Assembly: GCA_946886805.1 (NCBI GenBank)
Contig: CAMPJM010000019.1
Coordinates: 1-19,016, forward strand
DNA length: 19,016 nucleotides
DNA from: an uncultured Flammeovirgaceae bacterium
GTDB taxonomy: Bacteria; Bacteroidota; Bacteroidia; Cytophagales; Cyclobacteriaceae
Reading direction: 5' to 3'
Below, piece after piece: positions 7,987-16,519 of this stretch (positions are counted from its first letter, which is position 1; each line of letters begins with the position of its first letter). The notes below the pieces were generated by a model, which searched no databases, was not told where the DNA came from, and saw only the letters and a list, made by a program, of their open reading frames with translations. The position numbers were made by a program, and so were the translations under genes.

Positions 7987-9144
7987 CTATTCTTTTGGTA
8001 CCACCCTAAAATTATCAAATGCCATATCTGCATTTAAATCTCCAGCGCCATGGAACCAAAATTTGAATCCATAACCATCCTCAGAAACAGCAAGACCCGG
8101 TTCAACTATCGCATCAAAGGAGATCGTAATTGTTTGCCATTTTCCTTCAGTATCCAAAGGCGACGTCCACTGATAAGGATTTATATCACCCCAGGCAGGA
8201 TCAGGCTCAGCAACATGACCAAATAAAATTTTAATAACATTCCCACTAAATGGTTTAATTGTATTTACTTCAAATTTGAAGTTATATTCTGAAGGGTTAA
8301 GGATAGCATCTTCCGGAACAAATTCTTTCGTAAGTGCGCCAATTGAGCTCTCAGGACCACCAAATATCTCAGTCCATCCCCAATTACCTACGCTTCCCGT
8401 AAACCTGCCAAAGTTACCATTAATTGATAAAGGGTCAGTAGCATCAACTATCAGATCCTTACCCCACCAGCCGATAAACGGATCATTTTCCATACCAAAA
8501 AAAATATTCCTGTTGTCATATAACCAGAAAGCTGAAACAGTTTCGCCAAAATTGGTAGTTACAGTAATAGGCCCGGTTTCGGCACCTTCAGGCACTATCA
8601 CCTCTAAAACTCTTGGATCTTTAACCGGACTTGCAACAATGCCTTCTACCCCACCGGCAAATGTTACTTTTATAGGTTCAAAAAAGAAATTTCCTCTGAT
8701 GGTCGCAACTTCTCCAACTTGCACATATTCACTAACCATTGAGCTCAGTACCGGAGCATTTATTTCAATAGGGAAATCATAAAAGAGCGTATCACCTATT
8801 CCAAACACTACCGCAATTTTATTGTTAACTACTTCCGGCGTTTTTTCCGGAATCACAGTAATAATTGAAGAATTGGTCACAAAAGTAGGAAGGAGATCGG
8901 CTTGTTGGTCATTGAACCACACCTCAGTTGCGCCCCCTAAATTTTCTCCCATTATTGCTACCCTATTGGCCAAAAACCCGGCAGTCAGAACAGAATCGGC
9001 TTTTTCAGGGTTTACCAACCTCACGTAATGAATTTTAGCCGATTTGGATTGAAGTACATCTTCATCATCTGAACAGGAAGAAAAAAAACCTGTCAGGGCA
9101 ATAAGCATTACGAGGAATAAGGAATTATATTTATTTATTTTCAT
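7987..9144 (-). CDS. Surface glycan-binding lipoprotein with TIG-like domains (SusE/SGBP-type)
   Basis: I chose the ATG at 9144 because the protein then begins MKINKYNSLFLVMLIALTGF followed by the lipobox FSSC, giving lipidated C24. The frame is open 21 codons further, but those residues (NRRLIIIKRNKK) overlap the susD end and would bury the signal peptide. After C24 comes SDDED, which resembles the acidic surface-export signal of Bacteroidota lipoproteins. The mature protein (385 residues with this start) has two immunoglobulin-like IPT/TIG-type domains (about 40-205: VAIMGENLGGATEVWF, ATIRGNFFFEPIKVTF). A C-terminal beta-sandwich rich in W and F follows (GWWGKDLIVDA, GNWGWTEIFGG, YGFKFWFHGAGDLN, MAFDNFRVVPKE), as in SGBP-B-type glycan-binding proteins. 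It lies 28 bases after susD, so it is the third gene of the operon and probably captures glycan for SusC/D. Confidence 0.87.
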   Translation of the reverse strand: MKINKYNSLFLVMLIALTGFFSSCSDDEDVLQSKSAKIHYVRLVNPEKADSVLTAGFLANRVAIMGENLGGATEVWFNDQQADLLPTFVTNSSIITVIPEKTPEVVNNKIAVVFGIGDTLFYDFPIEINAPVLSSMVSEYVQVGEVATIRGNFFFEPIKVTFAGGVEGIVASPVKDPRVLEVIVPEGAETGPITVTTNFGETVSAFWLYDNRNIFFGMENDPFIGWWGKDLIVDATDPLSINGNFGRFTGSVGNWGWTEIFGGPESSIGALTKEFVPEDAILNPSEYNFKFEVNTIKPFSGNVIKILFGHVAEPDPAWGDINPYQWTSPLDTEGKWQTITISFDAIVEPGLAVSEDGYGFKFWFHGAGDLNADMAFDNFRVVPKE

Positions 9145-9172
9145 CGTTTTTATATTAAAATCAAAAACTTTT

Positions 9173-10882
9173 TTATTGCGCTTTATAATAATCAACCGCC
9201 GGTTCATTTAAATTGGGCGCTGTGCTGACTTCAGATGCAGGCAAAGGAAGTCTGAAATTACCAGAGGTGGCCTCGTAGTAGCGTGGAGTAGTATCTTCCC
9301 AGTAACCCACTTCGATTATTTTCCAGCTAGTTGGGTTTGGATATTGATTTGGTTCTATATAAAAAGCTCCTCGATTTTGCTCTCTGATTTTCTTATAAGC
9401 TTCTTCCGGATTATAGTAATGCAACCTTACCAAATCATACCAGATAACACCTTCCATGGCAAACTCCTTGGTTCTTTCCTTAAAAATATCGTCAAAGGTA
9501 AGCGCACCTGAAAATTGCTGACCTGTTGCTCTTTCATGCACTTCATTAAAATAGTTCAGTGCAGTTGCATCAGTAGTGGAAGTATTGTTTCCCAAGACTG
9601 CTTCAGCATAAATCAAATAAACTTCAGCAAGTCTGAGCATATAGGTATCTAAACCGTAGTTTTGCATCCCTGCTTCACTTGCACTTAGTTTACCTGGCAC
9701 ATATTTTTTGATGGCCGCATAACTAACATCCCCATTTTCATTTACAGCATAAGGATAGGTGAATCCCTGTTCTATTTTTCCATCCGCATTTGCATAGGAC
9801 ATATTTTCATAATACATGCCCGGTAGCATAAAAGTAGCTTTAAGCCTCTTGTCAGCAGTGTTACCCTCTAATGTAAAATCGTTTATCATTTCTATTCCAT
9901 CATAGAGACTCAACATCCAGAAAGTTGCCGACTTGTCCCCTCCCCAACCGTCATCATTTCCAATTGTGCTGTGGTAGGCCAATGAGGCAGGCACAGAATT
10001 CGATTTGCCATAGTAAGCATCACCTGGTAAGGATGAGAAATTCCACTGTAAAGAGAAAAGCGATTCAGTGTTGTTATCGTAATTCCCCTGAAATAAGTCA
10101 CTGTAATTTTCTAATAATGAGGCTCCACTTAGTTCAATTACTCTTTGTGAATAGTATTTGGCGCTGTCCAAAAAGACTTGATTTTTGCTATTAGGCGCAG
10201 CGTTGACACCTGCTCTTGTCAGATAGGTCCGAGCCAACATGCCCTCGGCAGACCATTTTGTTAATCTACCTTTTTCAATAGCTGTTTCAGGCAATCCTTC
10301 TGCAGCCGCACGAAAATCATTGGTTATAAATTTCCATACACTTTCTTCAGTGTTTTTACGAACACTTAGCGGATCGTTTAAAAGAGTAAGATTATTTTCA
10401 ATAATGGGCACTTCGCCCCAGTTCAATACGAGGTAACGATATGCCAACGCTCTCATAAACCTGGCCTCTGCAATAGCATGCTTCTTTATATTGTCTGACA
10501 CTTCCTCCCCTGCATACTGATTTATATTTGAGATAATCGTGTTTGACTGCCCAATAACAGTATAAAAAGATTTCCACGCCTGACTCATTTCGGCTGAATT
10601 CGGAGTTACATTAAATCGCACATAATCCTGAAGGTTGTAGGCAGAATATGCAGTTCCACCCCTAAAATCACCCAAAGCAAAAGATGCTGCATTGTTATAC
10701 TCGAACCAAACCACGTTGTATAGCAGCGAAGTACCTGCCAACACCTGCTCATCATTCTTATAATAATTAGCATCTACAACTGCATCCTGGGGTAGTACTT
10801 CCAGAAAATCATCAGAACAACCTGAAATAATGCCGACCAATGCCAAACAAAACCAATATTTTATATTTTTTAAATTTTTCAT
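9173..10882 (-). CDS. susD-like: SusD/RagB-family outer-membrane glycan-binding lipoprotein
   Basis: This 569-residue protein has a lipoprotein signal peptide with lipobox ISGC (C22) and the family's mature start SDDFLEVLPQDAV. TPR-like helical segments follow (AEARFMRALAYRYLVLNWGEVPII, ARTYLTRAGVNA), then LRLAEVYLIYAEAVLG, and the characteristic end FRLPLPASEVSTAPNL. SusD proteins cap the SusC barrel at the cell surface and deliver oligosaccharide into it. The gene starts 18 bases after the susC stop, the usual tight spacing. Many exposed W/Y residues in the middle fit glycan binding, but the substrate is not readable. Length is typical for the larger members. Confidence 0.96.
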   Translation of the reverse strand: MKNLKNIKYWFCLALVGIISGCSDDFLEVLPQDAVVDANYYKNDEQVLAGTSLLYNVVWFEYNNAASFALGDFRGGTAYSAYNLQDYVRFNVTPNSAEMSQAWKSFYTVIGQSNTIISNINQYAGEEVSDNIKKHAIAEARFMRALAYRYLVLNWGEVPIIENNLTLLNDPLSVRKNTEESVWKFITNDFRAAAEGLPETAIEKGRLTKWSAEGMLARTYLTRAGVNAAPNSKNQVFLDSAKYYSQRVIELSGASLLENYSDLFQGNYDNNTESLFSLQWNFSSLPGDAYYGKSNSVPASLAYHSTIGNDDGWGGDKSATFWMLSLYDGIEMINDFTLEGNTADKRLKATFMLPGMYYENMSYANADGKIEQGFTYPYAVNENGDVSYAAIKKYVPGKLSASEAGMQNYGLDTYMLRLAEVYLIYAEAVLGNNTSTTDATALNYFNEVHERATGQQFSGALTFDDIFKERTKEFAMEGVIWYDLVRLHYYNPEEAYKKIREQNRGAFYIEPNQYPNPTSWKIIEVGYWEDTTPRYYEATSGNFRLPLPASEVSTAPNLNEPAVDYYKAQ

Positions 10883-10900
10883 CTTTTTTAATTTTAGAAA

Positions 10901-13900
10901 TTAAAAGTCAATACCAACACTTACAGAATATACCGGAGTTAATGGGTATCGGCCTCCGTCTAATCCAATAGCTTGATTAGAAGCTGAAGATTTGCTATCT
11001 ACGTTTGACCCAACTTCAGGATCATAGCCAGAGTACTTAGTAAATGTCGCCACGTTCTGAGCACTTAAAGAAACTCTTGCTCCTTTTACAAACTTTATGT
11101 TTGAAAGGATAGAAGGCGCTAAATTATAGGTTAGACTTATATTTTTAATTTTTACAAAAGAGCCGTCTTCCACATACTTGTTTGTATGCTTTGCAAAATT
11201 TCCATTTGGATCAAGCGAGGAAATTCTTGGTACATCTGTTCCCGGATTTTCAAGGTATGGGTTACCCTCACTGTCTACCGCTACCCTTGCATAATTGGCA
11301 GCATTTGCCATGAAATTTCTGCTTAGGTTTACGTTATTCGGGTTTGTATTTTCATAAGCAATGTAGTTATACACGTCATTGCCTTGAACCGTTGTAATAA
11401 GTACATTTAGTTCGAAATTTTTGTAAGAGAAGGTGTTAGAAAGACCTGCAAATAATTTTGGCCATGGATTTCCGATAAAAGTTTGGTCTCTTTCATCAAT
11501 GATGCCATCTTTACTGATATCTTTATACTTTACGTCTCCTACCCAAACACTATTTTCTGCTATGGCGAGTTCATTCCCGTCATTATCTACTGGTAAAGCA
11601 CTATCTTCTATTTCTTCTATTGATTGGAAAATTCCTTCTTCTATATAGCCATAAAACTGCCATGGCGCTTCACCGACGACCGTTCTTTGTGTCCAGTTAT
11701 CTAACCATGGAGAAATCCTGTCCACATGCGCACTTTTAGTATAGAATTCCTTTATGTTTGTTTTAAATGAAGAAACGTTTAAGTTTGACTCCCATTTAAA
11801 CCCACCCATATCCAGATTCACAGTGTTAATGGCAAAACTCCATCCTTTATTTTCCAAAGCACCAATGTTTACAAAAGGAGCAGCTATGCTGTTTTGACCA
11901 TCAGTACCCATATAGTCAGGAAGCGGGTTTTGTATTAATAGATTGTCTGTGTTTTTGATATAGTAATCAAATTCAAACTGAATTCTGTTTCTAAACATGG
12001 CCAGATTCAGACCAAAGTTATTGGTAAGCGTTTCTTCCCATTGCAAATCCTTATTTGCATAATTTCTTGGCACAAATCCCGATCCCCAAGGAGTAGCAAT
12101 CATGTTTAGTACACCATAAATATTTCCACTTCCTCCTTGGTTACCTGTTAAACCAGTTTCATACCTAAGTTTGAAGTCAGAAATAAAACCTACATTGAAG
12201 AATGCCTCTTCTGAAACCCTCCATGCAGCAGATACTGAAGGGAAATATCCCCATCTGTTTTCAGGGCCAAAGTTCACCGAGCCATCTGCTCTCAAAGCAC
12301 CCATTAACATGTACTTATCGGCATAGTTATAGTTGATCCTACCGAGGTAAGACTCCATTGCCCATTTGCTTTGTCCACCAGCGTTGCCGGCAATATCACC
12401 TCCATTGAGGTCTTTTATATCCACATCAAAACCTTCGCGACTAGCCGTTACGTTTTTATATGTAGAAGCTTGAGATTCATGGTTAGCCATTACACTAAAG
12501 CTGTGCCTTCCAAAAGATTTATTATACTGAATCAATTGATTCCAATTCCAATAAGTATTCGTGATTGCCCTGTTTTCTAAATATGCCTCAGAATTTTCTG
12601 CATAGCCCAGTTTATATTCCGGCTCGAAATAAAGTGCTTCCTCAAATCCTAAATTAGTATTTAAAGCCGTACGGAACGTCAATCCCTCAATGATATCCAC
12701 ATTAAAATTAAACCCTCCAAGTATCTGACGCTTTGTTAATTCATTGGTCATAAAACTTGCCAGTGCTATAGGATTTGGAGGCATAAATACATCAGAAGGA
12801 TTATTAACATCAGCACCACCAAAAGTTCCGTCAAATTTCCTTACAGGTACAGCAGGTGATATTTGAAGCGCAGACGAAATGATATTATTGTCTAGGCTTA
12901 AGTTTGTAGAAAGTTCTTCTTTCGTTTGGTTGAAACTTAGGTTCGCACCTATTGAAAGCCAGTCTGTGGCCTGATTGTCTAAGTTCAAACGCATAGAATA
13001 ACGGTCAAAACCAGATCCTAAAACCACACCTTCCTGATCTAAATATTCACCAGATAAGTAATATTGGGTTTTTTCACTACCTCCGCCTATGCTTAGTTGA
13101 TGTTTGTTCATCGCAGAAGCGCTGAAAAGCTCTTCCTGCCAATCTGTACCTTCCCCTAAAATGGAAGGATCTGTAAGTTCTTCGGGAGTATTTCCACCAG
13201 CTATCGCATGATATTCATTTACCATCTGCGCATATTCACTCAGGTTCATCACGTCTAATTTTTTCGGCTCAGTCTGCAGGCTATACTGGTATCCGTACGA
13301 GATTTGGATATCACCTTCTTTACCTCGTTTGGTTGTGATCACAATTACACCATTGGTAGCCCTTGATCCGTACAAGGAAGTTGCGGAAGGACCTTGTAAA
13401 ATCTGCATTGATTCAATGTCAGAAGGGTTAAGGCCGGCCAGGGGGTTAGATGAATTAATGTTGCCATATTGAGGCAAATCTACCTGAATCTGAACCCCAT
13501 CTATCACATATAAAGGTTGGTTAGTTCCATTGATGGAATTTACCCCACGAATATTAACAGAAACACCACCTCCAGGTTGTCCTGAATTCTGCGTAACATA
13601 GACACCAGCGGCGCGTCCTTGGATGGCTTGTTCGATGGTAGTATTTATAGATTTTTGTATTTGTTCAGAACCTATTGTTGCATGGGCACTAGTCATGTCG
13701 CCCTTTTTAATGGTACCGTAGCCTGTAACCACCAATTCATCTAAAGTGGTAAGGTCAGGCATCAATTCTACATTAATAGTCGACTGACTGCCAACAGTAA
13801 TTTCACTGGTTTCATACCCTATAAAGGAAAATGCCAAAACAGCATCACCATTTGGAACCGTGAGTTTATAATTACCATCAATATCAGTAATTGTACCAGA

Positions 13901-14044
13901 ACCAGAACCTTTTATAAGGATATTTACTCCGGGCAAAGGCTCTAAGTTTGAATAATCTGTAACAACTCCTGAGACTTGCTGCTGGGCAAAGGCTCCAGGA
14001 ATTATCCAGATCCAAAACGAGCTAATCAGTAATAGTTTTTTCAT
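10901..14044 (-). CDS. susC-like: SusC/RagA-family TonB-dependent outer-membrane transporter
   Basis: This 1047-residue protein has a signal peptide at residues 1-20 (IIPGAFA then QQQ). A carboxypeptidase-D-regulatory-like domain spans about 22-97 (VSGVVTDYSNLEPLPGVNIL, TITDIDGNYKL), followed by a TonB-box-like LDELVVTGYG at 101-110. The plug domain carries the family hallmarks IQGRAAGVYV, GVSVNIRGVNS, PLYVIDGVQI, GLNPSDIESMQILQGPSATS and LYGSRATNGVIVITTKRG. A barrel of about 700 residues ends in YSVSVGIDF with a terminal phenylalanine, as expected for Bam-inserted proteins. There is no N-terminal STN domain, so it is not coupled to a FecI/FecR-type switch; the HTCS is the likely regulator. 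It is the first gene of the operon and imports the bound glycan using TonB energy. Confidence 0.97.
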   Translation of the reverse strand: MKKLLLISSFWIWIIPGAFAQQQVSGVVTDYSNLEPLPGVNILIKGSGSGTITDIDGNYKLTVPNGDAVLAFSFIGYETSEITVGSQSTINVELMPDLTTLDELVVTGYGTIKKGDMTSAHATIGSEQIQKSINTTIEQAIQGRAAGVYVTQNSGQPGGGVSVNIRGVNSINGTNQPLYVIDGVQIQVDLPQYGNINSSNPLAGLNPSDIESMQILQGPSATSLYGSRATNGVIVITTKRGKEGDIQISYGYQYSLQTEPKKLDVMNLSEYAQMVNEYHAIAGGNTPEELTDPSILGEGTDWQEELFSASAMNKHQLSIGGGSEKTQYYLSGEYLDQEGVVLGSGFDRYSMRLNLDNQATDWLSIGANLSFNQTKEELSTNLSLDNNIISSALQISPAVPVRKFDGTFGGADVNNPSDVFMPPNPIALASFMTNELTKRQILGGFNFNVDIIEGLTFRTALNTNLGFEEALYFEPEYKLGYAENSEAYLENRAITNTYWNWNQLIQYNKSFGRHSFSVMANHESQASTYKNVTASREGFDVDIKDLNGGDIAGNAGGQSKWAMESYLGRINYNYADKYMLMGALRADGSVNFGPENRWGYFPSVSAAWRVSEEAFFNVGFISDFKLRYETGLTGNQGGSGNIYGVLNMIATPWGSGFVPRNYANKDLQWEETLTNNFGLNLAMFRNRIQFEFDYYIKNTDNLLIQNPLPDYMGTDGQNSIAAPFVNIGALENKGWSFAINTVNLDMGGFKWESNLNVSSFKTNIKEFYTKSAHVDRISPWLDNWTQRTVVGEAPWQFYGYIEEGIFQSIEEIEDSALPVDNDGNELAIAENSVWVGDVKYKDISKDGIIDERDQTFIGNPWPKLFAGLSNTFSYKNFELNVLITTVQGNDVYNYIAYENTNPNNVNLSRNFMANAANYARVAVDSEGNPYLENPGTDVPRISSLDPNGNFAKHTNKYVEDGSFVKIKNISLTYNLAPSILSNIKFVKGARVSLSAQNVATFTKYSGYDPEVGSNVDSKSSASNQAIGLDGGRYPLTPVYSVSVGIDF

Positions 14045-14072
14045 AATTATTTTTGAAAATTTATAATTTCCG

Positions 14073-14080
14073 CAAAATTA
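14073..14080 (-). promoter_or_regulatory. Candidate -7 promoter box for the susC-susD operon
   Basis: On the minus strand the bases read TAATTTTG, an exact match to the Bacteroidota -7 consensus TAnnTTTG. It would place the transcription start about 20-25 bases before the susC ATG. I do not find an exact TTTG -33 box at the usual spacing, which is compatible with an activator-dependent (HTCS) promoter. Confidence 0.45.
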
Positions 14081-14560
14081 GGAAGCATTTCTTAGCAAGT
14101 ACCATTAATATAGTTCTATTTTATATTGGATATCACACCTTATTTTTTGGTGCTTTGCCACCTTCACCTTCCAATCAAAAAAGACATATTTACCTTTTAT
14201 CACCTCATACAGAACAAGATGCAAAAATCAGAGAATGCTTATTCGTTCGTGAAAAGTGTGTGTTCAAACATCTATAATTAATTCCTTCTTACATCTATGG
14301 GCGATAATTATTCTAAAAAATTTAGTCTGTTTTGGTAAATAATTAACAGGCAAATATTCCGAATAGAGGATCATTTATTGTTAGCTGGTATAGGTTCTAA
14401 CTCGGAATTAATGGATCAGGCGGAAAAGCTGGCGTCAAACACATAAATCTTATTTTGTTCTGTTAGCTTGGCATGGCATAAAAAAAGACCGTCATATAAA
14501 TTAGAAAGCTCTTCTGCGATTTTTTATCTCGAATCTCCGTTTACAATAGTTTTATACGAG

Positions 14561-14605
14561 GGCGATACAATCGCCGTTCTCGATAATCCTCGTTACAAAC
14601 GAGGA
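14561..14605. repeat. Hairpin doublet with ACA loops
   Basis: Two perfect small hairpins stand 11 bases apart: GGCGAT-ACA-ATCGCC (14561-14575) and TCCTCGTT-ACA-AACGAGGA (14587-14605). The stems are unrelated in sequence but the loop and the flanking T..A are the same. A doublet of the same design occurs at 17788-17834. Confidence 0.75.
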
Positions 14606-14800
14606 CTATTTTAGAGAGTAGACCAGGAATCCCCATCTAAGTGCTGGAATAATTTAGCGATTTGGAATTCACATCAAGGGATTCCGGATATTTACTCCGT
14701 GAAAAACTCCATAAATTCCGCGCCGAAGGCATCCCTTTGGGGGAATGACGATATGTTATTTCGTTATTATACCTGATTAGTTACAATAACTTTAAAACCT

Positions 14801-15379
14801 ATGAAAAAAGCAGTCCAAAAAGATCGCTCCCTGGCAATTGAAATAATTTCAAAGGCTTTTCTTGACAACAAAAGCGTGAATTATGTAATCAAGCAGGGAA
14901 ATGAAGAAAGCAATATCAGGAAAATAAAAAAACTTATAGATTATGCTTTCAACACGTGTCTTCAAAACGGGGAGGTTTGGATTGATGAAGAAAATATGGG
15001 TTGTTTAATGTTTCAAAGGCCGAACGAGAAAAGGTTTTCTATAAATAGCATGCTTTGGGATGTACAACTGGCATTAAATTGCATTGGTATTTCTCGGATT
15101 CTTAAAGTGTTGAAAAGGGAATCGATCATAAAACAAAATCATCCCGCCGAGCCATTTTTGCATCTTTGGTTTATTGGTGTTTTACCAGAATTTCAAGGTC
15201 GTGGTACAGGAACAAAGCTGCTGAAGATATTGCAAGACAAGGCCAAAGTATTGAACCTGCCTATTTACCTTGAAACCTCGGTCCAAAAGAATTTAAAATG
15301 GTATACAGACCAAAACTTCAAAATCTACAATACTATTGATTTTGAAGACCACAAATTGTATTTGCTGAGAAGTACATGA
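14801..15379 (+). CDS. GNAT-family N-acetyltransferase
   Basis: This 192-residue protein ends in a clear GNAT acetyl-CoA-binding region. Motif A is at about 125-146 (LHLWFIGVLPEFQGRGTGTKLLKIL), with the Q/R-x-x-G-x-G/A signature as QGRGTG. It is followed by the motif B strand PIYLETSVQKNLKWYTDQNFKIYNTIDF, including the W-Y-x-x-x-x-F pattern typical of the last part of the fold. The N-terminal half (residues 1-110) is less conserved and probably shapes the acceptor site. The acceptor cannot be predicted. It stands alone on its strand and is not obviously linked in function to the neighbours. Confidence 0.9.
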   Translation: MKKAVQKDRSLAIEIISKAFLDNKSVNYVIKQGNEESNIRKIKKLIDYAFNTCLQNGEVWIDEENMGCLMFQRPNEKRFSINSMLWDVQLALNCIGISRILKVLKRESIIKQNHPAEPFLHLWFIGVLPEFQGRGTGTKLLKILQDKAKVLNLPIYLETSVQKNLKWYTDQNFKIYNTIDFEDHKLYLLRST

Positions 15380-15796
15380 TTAGTACGTTTTAAAAGAAGT
15401 CGTTGGAATTGTATTTTTATAAACATTATCGGTCCAATGAAAAATCTACAACTCCTATTTTATGGCAAGGGGGCTCCGCCGTAGGAATGAAGTCTTGCGC
15501 AAATAAACGCTGAAAGAACCATTGCACTTTGAGAAAAACGCCAAACTAAACCTATAAGGTTTGAAGACTTTGCAGGCTTTTGCACTTTTGCGTAAGCTGG
15601 CCATACCTTTAGAGTTTTGCGGAAGTTTGGAAACCTTATAGGTTTTTAGTATCCGGTCGCTATCCCCCTCCAGCGACCATCCTTGCTTTTTGTAGAGTGT
15701 GGAATTTTTGATATCAATACATTTCAAGCCCCTGCCTATCGATACTTTCTATCATAGCATTGAGGAGATCTGAGGGGGCGGAGTAGGAATGACTTT
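15380..15796. other. Repeat-bearing spacer between the acetyltransferase and toxin genes
   Basis: The spacer separates two converging genes. It contains the AAACC inverted pair (15548-15645). The short phrases GGGGGCTCCGCCGTAGGAATGA (near 15468) and GGGGGCGGAGTAGGAATGAC (near 15773) share a GTAGGAATGA core and look like two copies of a short dispersed motif. A minus-strand frame at 15455-15727 reads across these repeats and is not convincing as a gene. No good T-tailed terminator is apparent after the acetyltransferase stop. Confidence 0.55.
15548..15645. repeat. Inverted pair AAACCTATAAGGTTT / AAACCTTATAGGTTT
   Basis: AAACCTATAAGGTTT (15548-15562) and its exact reverse complement AAACCTTATAGGTTT (15631-15645) are separated by 68 bases. 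Each arm is itself nearly palindromic, so each can fold alone or pair with the other. This is consistent with a small dispersed palindromic element. Confidence 0.75.
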
Positions 15797-16093
15797 TTAG
15801 TATCTTTTTGGTTCCTGCTTAACATGACGTATCCGTAATATCCTAACCTCTTTATCAGTGAGTCGATATGCTATCCGATAACTGTGAATTTCAAAAGCAC
15901 GAAAATCTCCAGTGTTATGGAGTTTAAATTTATCTGGTGGATATTTCTCTGGATGGCGTTTTAGCTCTTCCAATGTAGAGAAAATAGCTTCTTCTAAACG
16001 TTCAGCTTGAAGGTATGATTCTTCGCTAATATGCTTAAGCGCCTGGTTTAAATATTTTATTGGTCCTTTGTTCCAAACTATTTTTCTCTCCAT
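15797..16093 (-). CDS. Type II toxin of the RelE/ParE superfamily
   Basis: This 98-residue protein has the small RelE/ParE fold signature: an N-terminal strand (KIVWNKGPIKYL), a helical hairpin (ISEESYLQAERLEEAIFSTLEELKRHPEKYPPDKF), and the C-terminal sheet (FRAFEIHSYRIAYRLTDKEVRILRIRHVKQEP). The Y-R-I-A-Y-R and I-L-R-I-R-H segments are typical. Family members either cleave mRNA on the ribosome or poison DNA gyrase; which applies cannot be told from sequence. Its start overlaps the antitoxin end by 16 bases, giving the usual antitoxin-first order and coupled translation. Confidence 0.9.
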   Translation of the reverse strand: MERKIVWNKGPIKYLNQALKHISEESYLQAERLEEAIFSTLEELKRHPEKYPPDKFKLHNTGDFRAFEIHSYRIAYRLTDKEVRILRIRHVKQEPKRY

Positions 16094-16299
16094 GAACGGA
16101 TTTCTTTGAGGGCTTCTTCATTGTTTATGTACTCCCCCCTGTCTATTTCTGCATCAGCTTCTTCCAGTTCCCTGGTATATTGCTCCACACTGATTTGCTG
16201 ATGTTCTTCTTTCCATTTCACTAGCGCATTGATAAGGTCTTTATCCTGTAAAGAAGCCATCCATTCAAGTAGTTCGAGCTTTTGTGTGCGAGTATTCAT
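16078..16299 (-). CDS. Antitoxin of the RelE/ParE-type module
   Basis: This 73-residue protein is acidic and largely helical. A first part (KLELLEWMASLQDKDLINAL VKW by eye a helical segment) is followed by a C-terminal region rich in E and D (ELEEADAEIDRGEYINNEEA then LKEIRSWREK). The I-x-R-G-E-x-I-x-x-E-E pattern recurs in Bacteroidota antitoxins next to ParE-like toxins and would wrap the toxin. There is no clear HTH or AbrB fold, so DNA binding for autoregulation is not visible. The identification rests mostly on position, size and overlap with the toxin. Confidence 0.82.
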   Translation of the reverse strand: MNTRTQKLELLEWMASLQDKDLINALVKWKEEHQQISVEQYTRELEEADAEIDRGEYINNEEALKEIRSWREK

Positions 16300-16320
16300 T
16301 CTTGATCATTTACTTTTAAT

Positions 16321-16328
16321 CAAATATA
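16321..16328 (-). promoter_or_regulatory. Candidate -7 promoter box of the first toxin-antitoxin module
   Basis: On the minus strand the bases read TATATTTG, an exact TAnnTTTG match, placed so that transcription would start about 12-18 bases before the antitoxin ATG. No TTTG is found at the usual -33 distance. Confidence 0.45.
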
Positions 16329-16453
16329 ACATTTTCAGATTAAATTTTGGTTCCCAACAAATTGTATTTTACCACAGTGGTATATTGTGTCCTCACAGAT
16401 CATGTTCCACCTCTGTGACACATGGCAGCATCCGCAACTGCTTTCATTGATCC

Positions 16454-16519
16454 CTGCTCTAGGAGTTGTAGTTAAGTTCAGCAAATGGTCGGTGTGCCAC
16501 ACGACCATGGGTAGAGCAG
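16454..16519. repeat. Nested palindrome; inverted member of the GGTTGTGTGG hairpin repeat family
   Basis: The outer arms CTGCTCTA (16454-16461) and TAGAGCAG (16512-16519) are perfect inverted repeats. Inside lies a second hairpin at 16485-16508: ATGGTC and GACCAT, with GTGTG/CACAC continuing the stem past a one-base bulge. Read on the minus strand, the inner hairpin (CCATGGTCGTGTGGCACACC) matches the repeat at 17913-17987, so it is a third copy in opposite orientation. Confidence 0.7.

Larger units (their letters stand above)
14045..14800. other. Long spacer between the susC-like and acetyltransferase genes (divergent)
   Basis: About 750 bases without a convincing gene. Near the left end lies the susC promoter box. 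The middle (14053-14277) has an ATG-started frame with no protein-like features. A 35-codon open stretch at 14339-14446 encodes a plausible but unrecognised tail (EDHLLLAGIGSNSELMDQAE) and lacks an upstream start. At 14561-14605 there is a hairpin doublet, and at about 14675-14752 a stretch containing GGATTCC and GGGGGAATGAC resembles a dispersed intergenic motif. The 50 bases before 14801 presumably carry the acetyltransferase promoter. Confidence 0.6.

Noticed and set aside
9145..9207. Upstream start for the glycan-binding lipoprotein
   Set aside because: Using 9207 would overlap susD and put 21 residues before a clear lipoprotein signal peptide, so the ATG at 9144 is preferred.
14053..14277. 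74-codon frame in the susC upstream spacer
   Set aside because: It overlaps the likely susC promoter and has no recognisable domain or start signal.
15455..15727. 90-codon minus-strand frame
   Set aside because: It runs through the AAACC inverted repeat and dispersed motifs. The translation has no family features, so chance is more likely.
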